NCBI RefSeq assembly: GCF_030445035.2
Contig: NC_080677.1
Location: 109,113,263-109,177,262 of the forward strand
Reading direction: 5' to 3'
Length of the DNA: 64,000 nt
DNA from: Dasypus novemcinctus
Taxonomy: Eukaryota; Chordata; Mammalia; Cingulata; Dasypodidae
Below are positions 44,151 to 58,800 of this stretch, piece by piece. Position numbers and translations under genes: made by a program. The notes under the pieces were generated by a model. That model had not been told where the DNA came from and did no database searches. It saw only the letters and a list, made by a program, of their open reading frames with translations. Position 1 is the first letter of the stretch. Every line of letters starts with the position of its first letter.

Positions 44151-47100
44151 TTTTTATGCTATAAAATGGATTGATGAATGATTATGGAAAAATTAGTTTT
44201 CTGCAGGGTGAAAGCAGAGTGAAGAAGAAAGATGTGGAAGTCAACACAGACCCAGAATGGGCCAACTGTGCAGTATTTTAAAAAATGAAGGGAGAGATGG
44301 GATTATTGTAGGAAAAAAGGTCATGATCAAATAAGAATGAAGAGGCAGAAAAGACTTATGTAATAGAAAATTATATGAATACCAGCGTGGTTCAGATTAA
44401 GCAGTGAGGCTACAGGCAAATGAGGATCTGGAGTAAGGAGATAGAAAACTGGTAACAATGATAGATCACAGACTACTGCAGACTGGTTGAAGTTTACATA
44501 TTAGTAAAGAAAGACATTTACATAAGTAAGTGATACAGAGTAAAAGATTAAGGAAGTTAATAGGAACGATATTAGTAGAGATAATGGTGTAGAAACCTTT
44601 GTGGCAAATTTTTAATTAAATGATTTGGTTGGTATATTGAGAGGTTACAGGGAATTTAAGATGAACTCCAATCTATCAATATTGCTGGGGTGGATGACTG
44701 ACACTGAATGATGAGGAGAAAGGGTAAAAGGAGTCCTTTCAAGGCAAGGGAACAATACTGACTCCATTGTCATAAAGATGAGAGCGTCACAAATTGAGGC
44801 AAATAACCAAAGGGAATAAGGAATAAATGGCCTGAAGAGCTATGTTAAAGTTGTCCTTAGAAATGAGGCTTGCTTGTGAAGATTGTCTGAAAATGAGAAA
44901 AAAGATGGGTGCTAGAAGTACGGAGAATGTATGAATTAGGTTGGGGTACAGAACATGCAGTGTGGCAAGTACCAGAGTGGAAAATTTGTTAAGTTGTCAG
45001 ATCTCAACCACTGGAGGAGAGACCATGACTAAATAAGAAATGAGGTTATGAGAAGATTCCAGAAAGCTTTGCTGGAATAATAAAGAAAAGGATGTGGTCA
45101 ATAGGGCAAAAGATTAGCAATATAGTAAAAGGGATGGATCTGAAACAGGCTAACTGCAGCAATTCAGGTAGGTCTGGATGGAACTGAGATGGAATTGATG
45201 CAGTCTATGGTGTAGAAAACCAAGGAAGATGGAAATGAGTTGAATAGTACATGGCAAAAATGAGGAGTATACCCAACTAGAAAAGAGTGGTGAATTCATG
45301 GGAACAGAATACAAATGGTAGGAGGGAGCCTGAAGATGAGCTTTTTCTTTAAGTCAAATATAGGGGAGAAAGGAGGAAATGTACAGCAAAGCAATTATGA
45401 AGTTGCCTTTGGATGAAAAGGAGTCATTAAGAAATGTTAGACATCAATTGTAAGGATAAGGCACCATCCTGGGTGCAAAGTCGTGATGGAATGGGAAAGA
45501 AAGGAGAGATCAGAAGCTAAGGAAAGGAAGAATTGTGTGGTAGAGTGCCTGCAAGAAAGGGAAAATATGGAATAAAGATCTAGAATGGGGAATTGTTGCA
45601 GAACTCAAAAGAAGTCTAATTGGTCACATCCCAAAGTGTAAAGGCCATATTGTAATGAGAAGTATATAGAATGAGTAAGGAGCAAGGACTTGAATGGGAA
45701 GCAGCAGTAGGCTAGCTCTTAAAGTTTTGGAGGGAAATTGTTAAAGGACTTGATTAATAGGAAAGGTTAAAAGGAAGCTGATAAAAATAAATGCTGATAA
45801 ACTATTGTTGGCAACTTTAGCGGTATTAGGCTTGATTTATGAAAGGGTCAGAGTAGTTTGTCCAGAGAATGCATTATTGCTATTATATGGGAAATGTGTG
45901 AAAGTTATGTGGGAGGCACATATAAAGACAGGAATTCTGCATCTAGTCCTTCTATAGAGAGATGGTAAATGAAAGAATGATGGGTAATTAAGACATCAAG
46001 GAGTAGTGTGCCATCGAATTGCTCTTAGAAGTTCCCTTGCCATGTGAGTATTGGCTAGAAGTGACAGAATTTTCCTAGGGAGAAAAAGAAGAGAAGAGAA
46101 GATGAAGGCTGGATACAAAAAACAAAACAAAAAACAAAAAACGGAGAAAGGTGGTAGGAGTTATGCTGGGGTACAGAATACAAGGTATGGCTAATGAAGG
46201 GCATTAATGAGGTCTAGAACGAGGAACACTGGATGCCTGTTCAGTTGAGAAGTATGAGTTAAGCTAGATTACAACCAAAGAAGGAGAAAGAATGCAAAGA
46301 GAAAGTAACTAAATAAGAATTGGTGTCATAAGACAGTGCTATCTGGGAATCTTTGCCTGAATGATATTTGAAGCAATGAGTGTGATCAATAAAGTGAAAG
46401 AAAAGAGTATAAATGGGATGGACCTGAGCCATGCACCACTGGCAGGAATTGTCTGAAAGCCTGGACTGAAATAAGAATACAAATGTAATATTTAGAACAT
46501 CATGGAGGAAACAAAGGTGGAAGAAAAGACAACTGAATCTATGAGAATGATATAAAGATGGTAGCTGAAAAAAATGAGATTGTGTAGATAACATGTTTCT
46601 CTAGGGTAAACTGAGGAAAAGAGTGGAAGAGCCTACATAAGAGATGGGGTCATTAGAAAATTGGCAGACATTGAGAAGAGTGATATAGCTCAATACCTGG
46701 ACCACAGATTAGACTGATTAAGACTAAGGAAAGACACTGGAAATTAAGTAAAGGCAGTGGAATATGAAGAGTAGCTAAGAGTAGGTGAGGTGACACTGGA
46801 GCAGCTAAGATGAGGAAAAGAGACACAATGGGAAATCTGGTGAAATCTTAGAATGGATCTATCTGATCAAATGTTGGATCTTGATACCAGACTTCGTAGT
46901 TTGTCTGTAGAGTGGATGCCTAGTATCGGGAGGTGAGTGCTGGAGATCATGTTGGGAAACCAACTCAAGAGTAAAACTTCATTTGTTATTTCTATGTACA
47001 TATGGTAGATGAAAGGTCTACATGTAATAAAGATATGGGAGGGGGCAAATTGTCAAAGGGAGATATAAATGAATATTACGTAAATGCTACATTAAAGTTA

Positions 47101-47689
47101 TACTTAGACATTCCTCTGTCACTTGAAGATTTTCTGAAACAAGAGGGAGCTACTGGGGATAGAAATGGCTAAGGAGTGCTGTTCAGGAAGAGACCTGAGT
47201 CCACTTGAATGAAATATAAGTGGTACCTAAAAGAAGAAGGGAGGTTGAAGATAAGGTAACATATTTCTTTAGGGCAAGCTAGGTAGCAAGGAGAAAAGGA
47301 ATGGAAGAGCAACAATAAAGTTGCCTGAAAGGAAAGGGGGTCCTTGAAAGAAGGGCAGGTACTGACTGGAAGTTGACCAAAAGAGAAGGGAGAAGAAAGG
47401 AGTTAAAGCTAAGAGGAACACTGTATAAATTAGGGAACAATTCTGAGTTGCTGGCATGGTGGTAAGAAAGACCGTATGTACCATAAAGATTCCCAGAATG
47501 GGAAATCCTATCAAATCTCAGACTGGATCTCACTGATCAGATATGTTGGATGTAAGGCAGATTGCAATTATTAGTATATATATTATGGGAGAGAAGCAAA
47601 AGCCTGAGTGGGAATGGGAGTCAGGAGGAGACTCCTCTTGATATCTTGGGAAAATTTTAATTAAAGTGCTTGGTTTGAGAGGAAGTTTA

Positions 47690-47848
47690 GAGTATTGCTT
47701 CTTAAAAAGATCATGAGCATCATGTAGGAATTTATTAGAAATAGTAATTCCTGGGCTTCACCCAAGACCTACTGAATCAGAAACTGAAAGTGGGGCCCAG
47801 TAATTTGTGTTTTAACAAGTTACAGTTGGAGAACTACTGCTTTACAAG
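47690..47848 (+). mobile_element. MER5A-type DNA transposon inside the array
   Basis: 'gagcatcatgtaggaattta', 'cttcacccaagacctactga', 'atcagaaactgaaagtgggg' and 'gttggagaactactgc' match MER5A order. Its position inside a repeat unit gives a minimum-age marker, because MER5A is an ancient eutherian element. Confidence 0.7.
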
Positions 47849-50800
47849 AAGGCAGAATAACAGTAATTCTGATAAAAAGTCTTTGCTAGCAACCTGTCAT
47901 GTTAAGACTGGCTGAATATTTGAGATGCAACTGAGGGGACCTGTTTGAAAGGATGGGAGAGAAAAGAATGGAAAAAGTAGAGCTAAAGAGAGGAAAGATG
48001 ACATATTAAGCTAGGGTGCAGAATTTACAGTATTGTAAAATGGGAGAGTAGGAGATTTAGCAGAATAATTTTATGTTAATCCAGGTTTTAACTAAAAGAA
48101 AGGAAGGAGAGAATGTAGCTAAATAAGAATTAAGATTATAAGGGGAACTGTTCAGGAAGCTTTGCAAAATGGAGGATAGAAAAAGTCTAAATGGGAGGGA
48201 CTTAAATCCCTCCCACAGACTCTGAACAGTGAGTGCTGAATATGAGGTGTTCAGGAGAGACTCCTGAATATATGGGAGGATATATAGTTAGTGTCTGAAT
48301 GAAGGAGGGGTACTGAAGATAAGGTCAAGTTTTTTGTAAGACAATAAAGACAGGAGTGAAGTTAAAACTGCTACAAGATGCAAATACTGATTTAATAATG
48401 ACCAGAAATTGTCACTGATACTGACTAGAATAATGTGGCAACATAATAGGGCCATTGGTCATGACAGAAAAGACAAGCTAGAAGCTAACTAGGGGAAGGC
48501 TTGTCTAAAGAGTGGAAAATTGGTTTTGAGTGAAGAAGAGAGCAGGGATCTTCAGGGGAAGGAAACTTCCAAAAGAATATGCATCCTTCACTATGAAAGG
48601 TTAAGATATACAGGGCAAATCTCCAAAGGGAAGTTGGAAAGACTGTTCTCTAAGAGGGATATTAAAGATGTACCCAGAAATGAAGGAAACATTAGAATTT
48701 TCCAAAAATGAAAGCAACTGAGTGGACACTTGTATGAAAAAAATAGAAAAGAGAGAAAAAGATGGAGGTTGGAAGCAAAATAAGGAGAGGGGATGTGTGA
48801 ATTAGGCTGGGGTACATAACATGTGGTGTAGAAAAACAACAAATATGGAAGGGCATTAAAGAGGGCCAAATAGGAACATTGGGGAATGGGAGTTGGAAAT
48901 TAGTTGTAGATTAACAAGGAGAGAGAGTGAGGTAAGAAGTGGCAAAGTAAGAATTGGGGCTTGCTGTCCAGGAAGTTTTGCTGGAAAAATGTTGGAAGTA
49001 ATGCATATGGTTGATAGAGTGAGTGGTAAGAAAGGCTAAATAGGATGTATTTAAAAGGACCAGTGGCAGGAATCTTATGAATGTCTGGGCTGAACTGAGA
49101 TGAAGTAAAGAGACAAGAATGAGTTGAGCAGTGAGTGCTCAAAAGGAAGAGGAATCTATCAGCTGATAGTGAATCTGTAGGAATAATAAGTAAAAGAAAG
49201 AAAAGAAAGAAACAAAATAAGGAACAAGGAGGAAAGGAATGGAAGAACAGAGTGAAGGATCTACAGATGTGAAGGGATCATTTGAAGAATGTCAGATATT
49301 GACTATTGAGTTATAGGACTATACTTTGGCCAAGGTTATGATAGAATATATATATATATTTTTAGCTGAGTAAAGGAACACTGTATGATTTAGAGAAGAG
49401 ATAAGAGTAGATGGAGTAGCAAGAAGGCACATCAGATGTATAATAAAGAGGGCCCAAATGGAGAAACCTGTAAGATCTCAAAATGGGTTAACTGGTTAGA
49501 TTGGATGAGAAGGGTCAATGGTTACGAGTGTTGTATCTAATAGAAAAGTTTCAAGGGCCTTGGTAGGAATGGGAAATAGAAAGTAGACTAGCTATTCATA
49601 GCCTTATGTAGAAATTTTTAATTAAAATCTTGGTTAATAGGAAAGTTTAAAGGTATTTTATTAAGATACATCTCCTAAAAAGATATTGCTGGCAACCTTA
49701 AAAGACACAGATTGACCAATTAGGGAGTATGGGGTGAATGTTTTGTCTGTAGAGAAGATTATTGGTATTTCTTGAGTGGTTAGGACTCATGACCAAAGTA
49801 AACCTCAGGAGAAAAGTACTATAGCTATTGCTATATAGTAAATGTAGCCAAAATGATAGTAAGATATAGTAAAATAGAATGAAAAAGGAGACAGGGGTTT
49901 TAATCTAAGTTATGGGAGGACTGCATGAGTTACAGAGGGGTTCTAAGTAGTTAGATAGGCAAAGAGGAAGATCAGGTGTGAATTAAAGAGACCCAGAATG
50001 CAGAAGAAATCTGTTGGACCTCAAAATGGGTCTAATTTGTCCAGTGTTTGATGTTAGAGAGAACAATGAGTGATGTATCTAATGAGAGAGAAGCACAGGC
50101 CTACATATAATAGAAAGTAGACTAGCTCTTGAAGTCTTGATGGGAAAAATGTTGTTAAAGGACATAATTTATAGACATTTTAGAAATCCTCAAAGATTGC
50201 CTTATTTATTATCTATGGGTATGTATGAGGATAAGTATCTAATTTGTTCAGTGTTTTTCCCTTGGAAGGAAGAGAGTTAAATGATTATTGAGAGTGGTGT
50301 AGAGGCGTTTTAAATTAAAGGGCTTGTTTGATAGAGTTTAGAGAAGGAAGATTAGGATGAATCTTGATTTTCAAAAACCATTTTAGCAAACAGAAAGACA
50401 CTGGTTTACCAATTAGGATGGGTGGGTGAGTAGTTTATCTGGAGAGAGGATGGTCTGTATTTGGTGAGAAGTGGGTGGGTATACTTAAGGGAGTATACTT
50501 CAAGAGAAGGATACTGTACCTATTACTATGATTAGAGATGGAAAATATTATAGATATTTACTATATATGGCAGTGTGAATAATCAAAGGAAATCAGAAAG
50601 AAATTGCTGTGTGATCAAGTTTGCTCAGGAATTAGAACTGGCTCTAAGTGAGAAAAACTACTTAAGAGATAATGTATAAAAAAGAGAGAGAGGAGGAAAA
50701 AGTAGATAAAACTTGAGACTGGAATCTAAAAAAGGAGAGGATATGTAGGATTTAAGTTGGTGTAAAGAGCAGTTTTGCAAAATATTACACAAGGAATGTC

Positions 50801-52149
50801 ATTAGAGGGCCTGCAGGAGGAACACTGAGGGATATCAGATTGGAGTTTGGTGAAGAATTGTATGTTAAGCCAAATAATAACCAAGGGAGGAAAGGCATAG
50901 TTGAGAATGTGGCTAAATAAGAATGACATGCTGCTTTCCAGAAAGTTTTTATTGGAAAAATATTTGAAGGAATGTGTGTAGTCCTCAGAATGAGAGGTTA
51001 GAGGTTAAATATGACGGCATTAGAACAGATCAGAGCAGGAATCCTAGGAAAAGCCCAGACCGAATGGAGAATAGGAACAGATTCGGTATAAAGTGTAGGA
51101 AATAAGGAAGATGGAAGAGGATGAATAGTGAGTACTGAATACAAAGAGGGTACATATCCTAGAGAGATGATTATATCCTTAGGATGATATAGCTGAAAGA
51201 AAAAGGAATGTTGGAGCAAATATCTGGAGGGAGTTTTCAGTAAAAGAAGGAAGAAATGGATAAAAGGAGTATAAGAGCAATGTTTAAGTTCCTTACAAAT
51301 GGAAAGGCATTATTTGAATAATCACAGATATTGATGGGAGAAATGGCTAGTACTCTGTACTTAGGACCAAAGGTCATGATGGAAGAAAAAGAAATAGAGA
51401 TGGCATGTAAATAAGAAGACCTGTGTATAAATTACCGAGAGTAGTTTTGAGGAGGTGGAATGATAACAAGGTAAATCGGGTGTGAATGAAAGAAACACAG
51501 AATGGGAAAACTGGCAGATCTCAGAATAACTGTATATAGAATGGAAGGGCAACTTCTTCAGGGGCCTGAAGAAGAATAGGAGTTGGGGTAGGCTGGCTCT
51601 TAAAAGTCTTACTGGGATATTTATGACAGAAGTGATAGGTTGATAGGGGAGGCTGGAAGGGCATGGATTAAGATAAACCCTGATAAGAAACTTTAAGGTT
51701 GTAGAAACCTTAAAAAACATCAGTATTGATCTTTTAGAAAGTATTGATTGGATACTTTTTCTACAGAAAAATGACTGCTATTGATTTATGAATGGCTGTG
51801 GATAATGAGGTAAACCTCAAGAGAGTAATCCTGCATTCAATGATTTATTATAGAGTCACTGAGTGAAAGATAAATAGAATATTTACAATTTGGCAGGGTA
51901 AACATTCAAATGGAGTTGTGGAAGATCTGCCCATAAAAGGGGTATAAAGTCTGTGCTGAGAAGTTAAGGAATTATGCTAAGACTGGCTGAAAGTGAGAGA
52001 AGCAACTGAGAATGCTTGTATAGAGAAGAGAGAGGAGGAAGACAAGATGATGCTGGCTGGAGAAGGGATGTTTGAATTAGGCTGGTTTTGGAAAGTGCCA
52101 GGTGCAAAGTGGCAAATCAATACAGATGGCCAGAATGAGGAATGTGGGT

Positions 52150-52860
52150 CTCACCAGCTGTCTACTTATACTATGTAAATACTTGTTATGTTAATGTGAA
52201 AGGTCTTTTATTCATGTATCACTAGGTGACTGGGAAACTTAGATACAGAGAATTGGCATTCTTGTGCTAAAAGAACTTTTAGTTTGCACACAGGTAGTTT
52301 GAGATGGTATATTTCTGCTCTAGTCATCTCAGCTCTCTATTTAAAGGCTCACCTTCTATGCCTAAGGTTTTCAAATATGTTTTGCATTATTCTTATCATC
52401 CTTTCCACAATATGAGCAGGCAACTTGGCAACTTAATCACCAATCAGCCAGTAACCATTTCCAAGAAATTTCTTATTTGTTTACTTCATTAAAAAATATG
52501 TATGGATTTGTTATTTATCTTGAAAAGATTTCACTGTTCCTTGTGGTGTAAAAGGAAATTCTAATCATAGTCTTTTATTGCAGTATGGGACCATTTTGTA
52601 CTACACACAAACATGGTCACTAATGAAGGAATTACACATTAGATAATTAGGTAATTGCCATTTAAAATGGTTTATATTATAAGAAATAAATTTTGTTATT
52701 AGAAAGTATCATTTAGTGATGTTGATAAAATCTGTTGGTTTTTTTAAAAAAGGAGATGGACAATGCTTAGTTTATTCTTCAAATTTACTATAATGCTGTA
52801 TAAGATTTTATTATTAAAAATTGTTATTCGGCATATTTTAAGCGACGTATAATGAAAACT
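52150..52860. other. Non-purine-rich island interrupting the array
   Basis: Between repeat copies the base bias vanishes for about 700 bp ('ctgctctagtcatctcagct', 'aatcaccaatcagccagtaa'). The sequence looks single-copy in this window. It may be an insertion, or a unique piece such as part of an intronic transcript. No coding frame is convincing. Confidence 0.6.
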
Positions 52861-55800
52861 ACTTGTAATTATAAAGCATTTAAGCCAGGAAGGTGAGAGA
52901 ACTGTGTGGTAAGAGAGAGTTCTTAAACAAAGGAAGAGAAAAAGGGAGGAGATAAAAGTGATAACTTTAGAAATTAGACATAAGAGGGATAATGTCCAGA
53001 AAGTATTTGTGCAGGAAAAAAAGTATAGTCAATAAGGTTAGAAAGAAGTTCAGTGAAGTGAAATTGAAGAAAGGTAAGTGACAGGAATCCTACCAAGGAA
53101 TAGAGTCCAGAGCAATTCAGTACAGTTTGTAGGAAAGAAGAAATACAAAAATGAATTGAGCAATGCATGTTGAACAAAGAGAGGCTCTAACAAGATATTC
53201 ATGAATGCATAGGAATGATACATAGTATATGGATGGTTAATAAAAAAATATATTTTTAACAGTAGAATAGAGGAAAACAAGAAAAAGTATAGAAAAGAAA
53301 TTTCAAATTTACCATTAAACAAGAAAGTCATGTAAAGAATGAAGATATTAAAAAACAAGATTTGGCACCATGACAACACTAAATACAACGGAATAAGGAA
53401 GAAGACAGATGACGAAAGTTAAGTTGGAAGAGTACTGTGTGGGCTAGAAAACAGAGTAACTAGAGTAAAGATATGGCAAATAACCTTCATAATAAGGAGA
53501 CCTAGAAACAATGAGGACAATAGAAGAAGCAGTGCAAAAATCAAGAAAAGAGATAGGATTAGAGATGTACCAAGAATATATATGAAAAAAAAGTGCAGGC
53601 AAAATAGAAGCAAATCAGAAGGGGGCCATAAGCATTATGGGGGAATATAACAAGAAAGAAGGAAAATATAGGTTGAGCTGCATGTTTAAACAATTTGAAA
53701 GAATGGTAGAGAGAAGTTAAATAGCTGAAGTGTAACTGAGGTACTATGGGTGAATGGATGCATGCAAACAATATGAAAAATGCACATCTATGTATATAGA
53801 TAGTACTACTAACTCCATGAGAGATGGAACAAAAGAATTGGGGATGGGTGGGTGAGGTAGGAAGTTCCTTAAAGGCAAAGAGGGTTAAGAAGGACAAAGA
53901 ATATGGCAAAATCAAGCTACTTGCAGGAGTAAAAGGGTCCTTCAGAAAAAAAAAACAACAGAAATAAGGTGAAACTACTGTGGATGATAATGGGGACAAA
54001 AGAGAAATAAAGGAAGGAAAGATGTAGAATAAAAGTATATATGTAAACAATGAAAAAAATTATAAAAGTAAAATAAAGGCACAAGAACCATGAGGTAAAG
54101 GAGTAGGTAAATTTAGGAGGTCGCAAATGTGGAATATTGTCAAATTTGTCAAGAGCGTGCAAATGTATAAAACATGTAGTTCAGTGGCAGAATAGAACCC
54201 ATTGAGTAGAATGGGGAGGAGAATGGAATTAAATATCAAGGAGGATTAAAAGGATAGATTATTTTAAATGCTAGAGGTTTGTTTTCCCTTTTTTTTTGAG
54301 GAGGACAAGTTTTCAGCCGAACATTTCAGGAAATAACTTTTAAAACAGTCTGAATATACAAATGGAGTAGAAGAAGGGGTAAATGTCAAGAAGAAAAATA
54401 AAGCTAGATAACAATGAGTGATAATAAGAGAAGACAGTGCTGTTATAACAGACGGGGAAAATGCTAAAATCTCTCGGTAAGATATTAAACTGCAAGAACT
54501 GAAATGTGCATGAAAATTAAAGAGAAAAAAGATGGTTTCTAAAAATAGTGAATAGGCCAAAAGCAGGTGATACTGGAAGGTGGAGAATAAGGAGAGTAAG
54601 GATAGTCAGTTCTCCAATGCAGACTGCATTTGGCATCTCAAAGAGGAAATATGAAAAGAATGAGTTGGTTCCAAGAAAAGATTGCTGGAAGTAGGAAAAA
54701 TGTGTCATTTAAGGAAGGCAGGAAGAAAGAAGGAAAGCATGGGGTTGATGAGAATGCCACAAAAGAGGAGGCTCACATAGGACAGACAGGGTGACAGCCA
54801 GCACCCAGGAATAACAGAAATGAGAGTGAGGTGGAAGGGAGGCAGGCTGGGCACTAGCAGGGTGAGCTAGGAGAAGAGGGAGGTCCCAAAGAAGGAACAC
54901 AGGGACATCTTAGATGAGGCAATTGGAAGGTGCTTAGAGGGTAAAGACCAGCCTGCCAGAAGCCAAAGCCGGGTGGGGAAGGAAGAGGGATAGGCAACAA
55001 TTGGCAGGAAGCAATGGCTACTCTTCAAGCCTTGATTGTGAATGAAAACATGCAAATTTTTGGCCAGGGTCTCTATCTTTAGAATGGATCCCCAGGGGAG
55101 GGGGCAAGATGGAATTTGAGTGGGTTGGGCAGGTGGGCAAGGTAGATGGACTTGGGTTGAGGGCATGAAGGGAGATAGGCAAAACTCCAGGTATTGGCAC
55201 AAATTCTTAAATAATTGAATTTTGTACTGATTACATATCTAGTGTGAAGGCTGATAAATACCCCTTGAGGGAAGGGTGGGGGAAGACTAGTTGCATCCAT
55301 ACAGAGGGGCAAAAGAGAGTAGCTTCAGGTATGGTGGGAGGCAATGTCTGGTTTTCCAAAAATCCTGAGGGACATGAGGACCAAAGGAGGAGACCTTGGC
55401 AAGGGCATGTTGTCCAGGACACCTAAGACAGAGGGGTGATTAGAGCAAAAGGACAATAATCAGAACGAAGAGGACTAGATGTGGGCTAAAGATACTGACT
55501 GAATGCTTAAAAGTACTGACAGGGTAGGGGCCAGAGGGGGGAGGGGAGAGAGGAATTCTCCCAACCAGGGTGTGGTTTAGGGACTTGACACGTGTCAGAG
55601 AGTAAATACTGAATTTTAAGAGGTGGTTCCATGTGGAGATTGCCAGGCTCCATTAGAGTGGGACAAATGCTGGGTTTTTGAGTAAGGTGGATAAAGAGAA
55701 TTCCTAGAATGCTAGAGGCATGCTGCAATGGGAAAGGGAGTCAGAGGGGGTCAGGTGGCCTTCCACAGCAGAGATTCTCAACAGGGATGGGGGGTGGATT

Positions 55801-58800
55801 TCACCTGAGGAGGGTGGGCATGGACCCCAAGGTAGACCTGTTGAAACATCTGAAGGATGAGCAGGCTTCTGCTGACAGAAATAAAAAACTACCCTGCAAG
55901 ATGTTTTCGATTGGTCACCTTGGGGGTCATGCATCCTTGGGTGGGAATCACTGGTGGAAGGGGGAGCATGGAGAGCTGGGGCGAGATAGGCAGTGTGAGT
56001 AAGGACACACCCAAGTTGGGGTAGATGGAGTTATCAGAGTCAAGACTGTCTGGTGTGGGAAAAGATTCTCCAGGATGAGGTGGACGGTGAGAAAATGAGT
56101 AGGTCCTGAAGGATGACTGCTGAGTTGGGATATATGATCAAGTACAGGGAGTGGAAGGCCATCGAGCTGGTCCCCAAGTTAAGAAGTATGCAGGGCTAAG
56201 GCTGGGAGAGATGAGGCTAGTGAAGGAGAGGATGTGTGGGATTTTAGGAGAATGCACTGGATAGGATGTCCATGCTGAAAAGGGGGGCAAAGGGGACTGG
56301 AGGTAGCACTAAAAGAGAAGGAAGGTGAGAAAAGCTAGTGGAAAGGACTGGAGAACCCAGCAGGAGAGCGATTTCTGCTGAGCACCACAGTAAGAGTGAG
56401 TGTATTGGAGTTGTGCATAGGGTAGGGGATAAAAGAGTGAGGGCAGAAGGCAAAAATGGTGTGGTAAAATACCAAAGGCAGGGGAATCCGAGGAACTACG
56501 TCCTCAGTGGCTGTAACTGAAGTGTGAGGTATCAAGGATCTGAGTGGATAAATGAAAGGTTAGTGGGAGCATTAATTTGTGGGAGCCCAGAATAAGACCA
56601 AATGAGTGGGCCCTAAGGGACAAGGGCATGGATTGACGAAGAGGAGCACTTGGGTGGAGAGTCAAGAGGGAGTATGTATGTACCTTAGAAACCTAATGAA
56701 TCCAGATGAATGAATTACAGATGATATGTGAAAGAAGGTCAGATGGTTAAGGTGTAAGAGCAAATTGCTGGGCAATATAGAGGAGAGCAGGAGCAGTGGC
56801 AAACCAGAGATAATGTGAGAACTTTCCAATACTTGGAGTGAAAGGATGGTAGAGGGGAGGTAGTGCAAAGGAGTAATGATTGTGAAAGAGCAGACAAAGG
56901 AGGCTACCAGCTAAGAGAGGAGAGATAGCCTAAAGGTTCAGGGAAGGCCCAGCTATAGAATAGGCATGGCAAACAGCACAAAGTATTGGGTGAATAAGAC
57001 TCTTGGGACTTTGCCCCCAAGAATGAGAAACAGGTACAAGGAAGCCTGAAGAGATGAAAAGAGGCCACAGGAGAACAGGCTTGTGGTAGTGGCTCCTGGG
57101 AAACTTGGGAGACCAGCATGTGAATGAAAGGGTCTGATAAGAGGACAGATGGTTATGAGGAGCCCAAAAGACAGAATAAGGGTCCCCAGAGGGGCAGAAG
57201 TATAAAGACAGAATGATGAGGGGCGAATGCAGACAGAACATTGTTTTCAGTAAAGCAGGCTGGGGACGGGAAGCTGGAAATGATAGTGAAAGTGAGGGTA
57301 GGGCAAGAGGGGAGGAGAGATCCAGGAAAATACCACTGAATCCATCTATTGACTTGGAGATGGGCTGGGAATGATGATGAAGCTGAAGGTGAGGCTGAAG
57401 GAGAGTCTCAAGGTTAGGAGTGGAACAAACTACTGAGGCATAGCAGTGTGACATTATGCCTACGTCCAGTGGGGATACAGTAAGCTGGAGGTGGCAAACA
57501 CCAGAGGATGATTGTAGAGAGCAAATGTGGTGATAAGAGAAAGGACAGGAGGCATGTAAGAGAGAAGAGAACGTTTATGAATTTGTGAGGGATGTCCGGT
57601 AGGCAGAGGGTCCAAGGAGGCAGAGGAGAGACCAAATAATAACTTCCCAAACTGACTACATAAGCAGATATCAAGGGGCAAAGGGGCAGCACATGTGGTA
57701 ATAAGGCAGACTGAAGGTGGGGTACAATGGATAGGAGCTAGGAAGAGAAGAGTGGGAATGGAAGGGAAGGGAAAGCCTGGTCTTAACATTGGTATACCCA
57801 CGGCCCACTGGAGAAAGTACGTCAAAGGGCAATAGTGATTTTGACTCCTAAGGGGGAAAGGGACAGTTTTGCACGTGGAGAGGGAACCGTAATCATAGTA
57901 TTGGCATGTCACCTAAGGGACTGAAGGATGGCTTCATAAACTCCACCTATGGCTTGCAAAGATGCTTACAGATGGTGGAGGAATGGGTGGCAACCAATGC
58001 ATACTGACATTTTACAAATATTGTTGATTCCAGGCTCCTGCCATGAAATAATTAGTGGGAGGATGTTGGCTTGGTATGAGGCAGAGACACTCCACTGAGT
58101 AAACTACTGTGGGGAGGGAGATGTTGCACCCAGTGTTGTGACAGATGTGCCATCCAAGAAGACAATGGAAGTAGCTTATTGGCCCAGAGCAAAAGAAGAA
58201 GGAATGGAGGGAGGGTCATTGTTGATGAGGCCTGATCCTGGGTATAACAGAAAGGGAAAGCTGAGGAGAATGAACTGTGGTATGTAAGTCAGAAGAGGGC
58301 CTTAAATTGGTTTGGAGAAGTAGTGTGTCCAAAAGGGAAAGAGGTGAATGGTGGAGTGGAGGGTCTCACTGGGGAGTAAGAAACAAAGTCCCGTTAACAG
58401 AGATGTGTCATGGAGTGCCATCAAGGTGAAATGGAATGAATAGAGGTGATACAAGGAGAAGGGGAGGAAGTGGGAGCATGACACATCAAGTATGGTGGGA
58501 AAACATGATTAAATGAGAGGAGAGAAAAGCCTGAAAGGATAGAGAGGGAGATGCAAATTCAAAGGGAGTGGAATAGGAAGGAGGCAGCAGAATCAAGGGA
58601 CGTTTCTGGACCTCTAAATACAAATGGATTCAGGAGAGAACATGGAATGAAGATGAATTCTATGAGGATGCAAAGAGTTTAAGCAGTGAGAGCAGGTCAA
58701 AGAAGGGAGCACATGCCTGTGGGGAAAAGACATCTGTACCCATCACCATCAGGCAGTCATTTAGAGAAATACAGGCCATGTGGAAGAGACAGGGTGTTAT

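Larger units (their letters stand above)
44900..54100 (+). repeat. Diverged purine-rich tandem array, left part
   Basis: Several blocks recur in the same order. 'gaattaggttggggtacaga'-like blocks are at about 44,935, 46,160, 48,005, 48,796, 50,748 and 52,072. 'gctaaataagaat'-like blocks followed by a 'caggaagttttgctgg' block are at about 45,028, 46,305, 48,117, 48,925, 50,905 and 52,960. 'actagctcttgaagtcttga'-like blocks are at about 45,711, 49,585, 50,121 and 51,591. Spacing varies from 0.5 to 2 kb. The + strand is rich in A and G (39 of 60 purines in the line at 48,001). No coding potential is seen. Confidence 0.8.
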
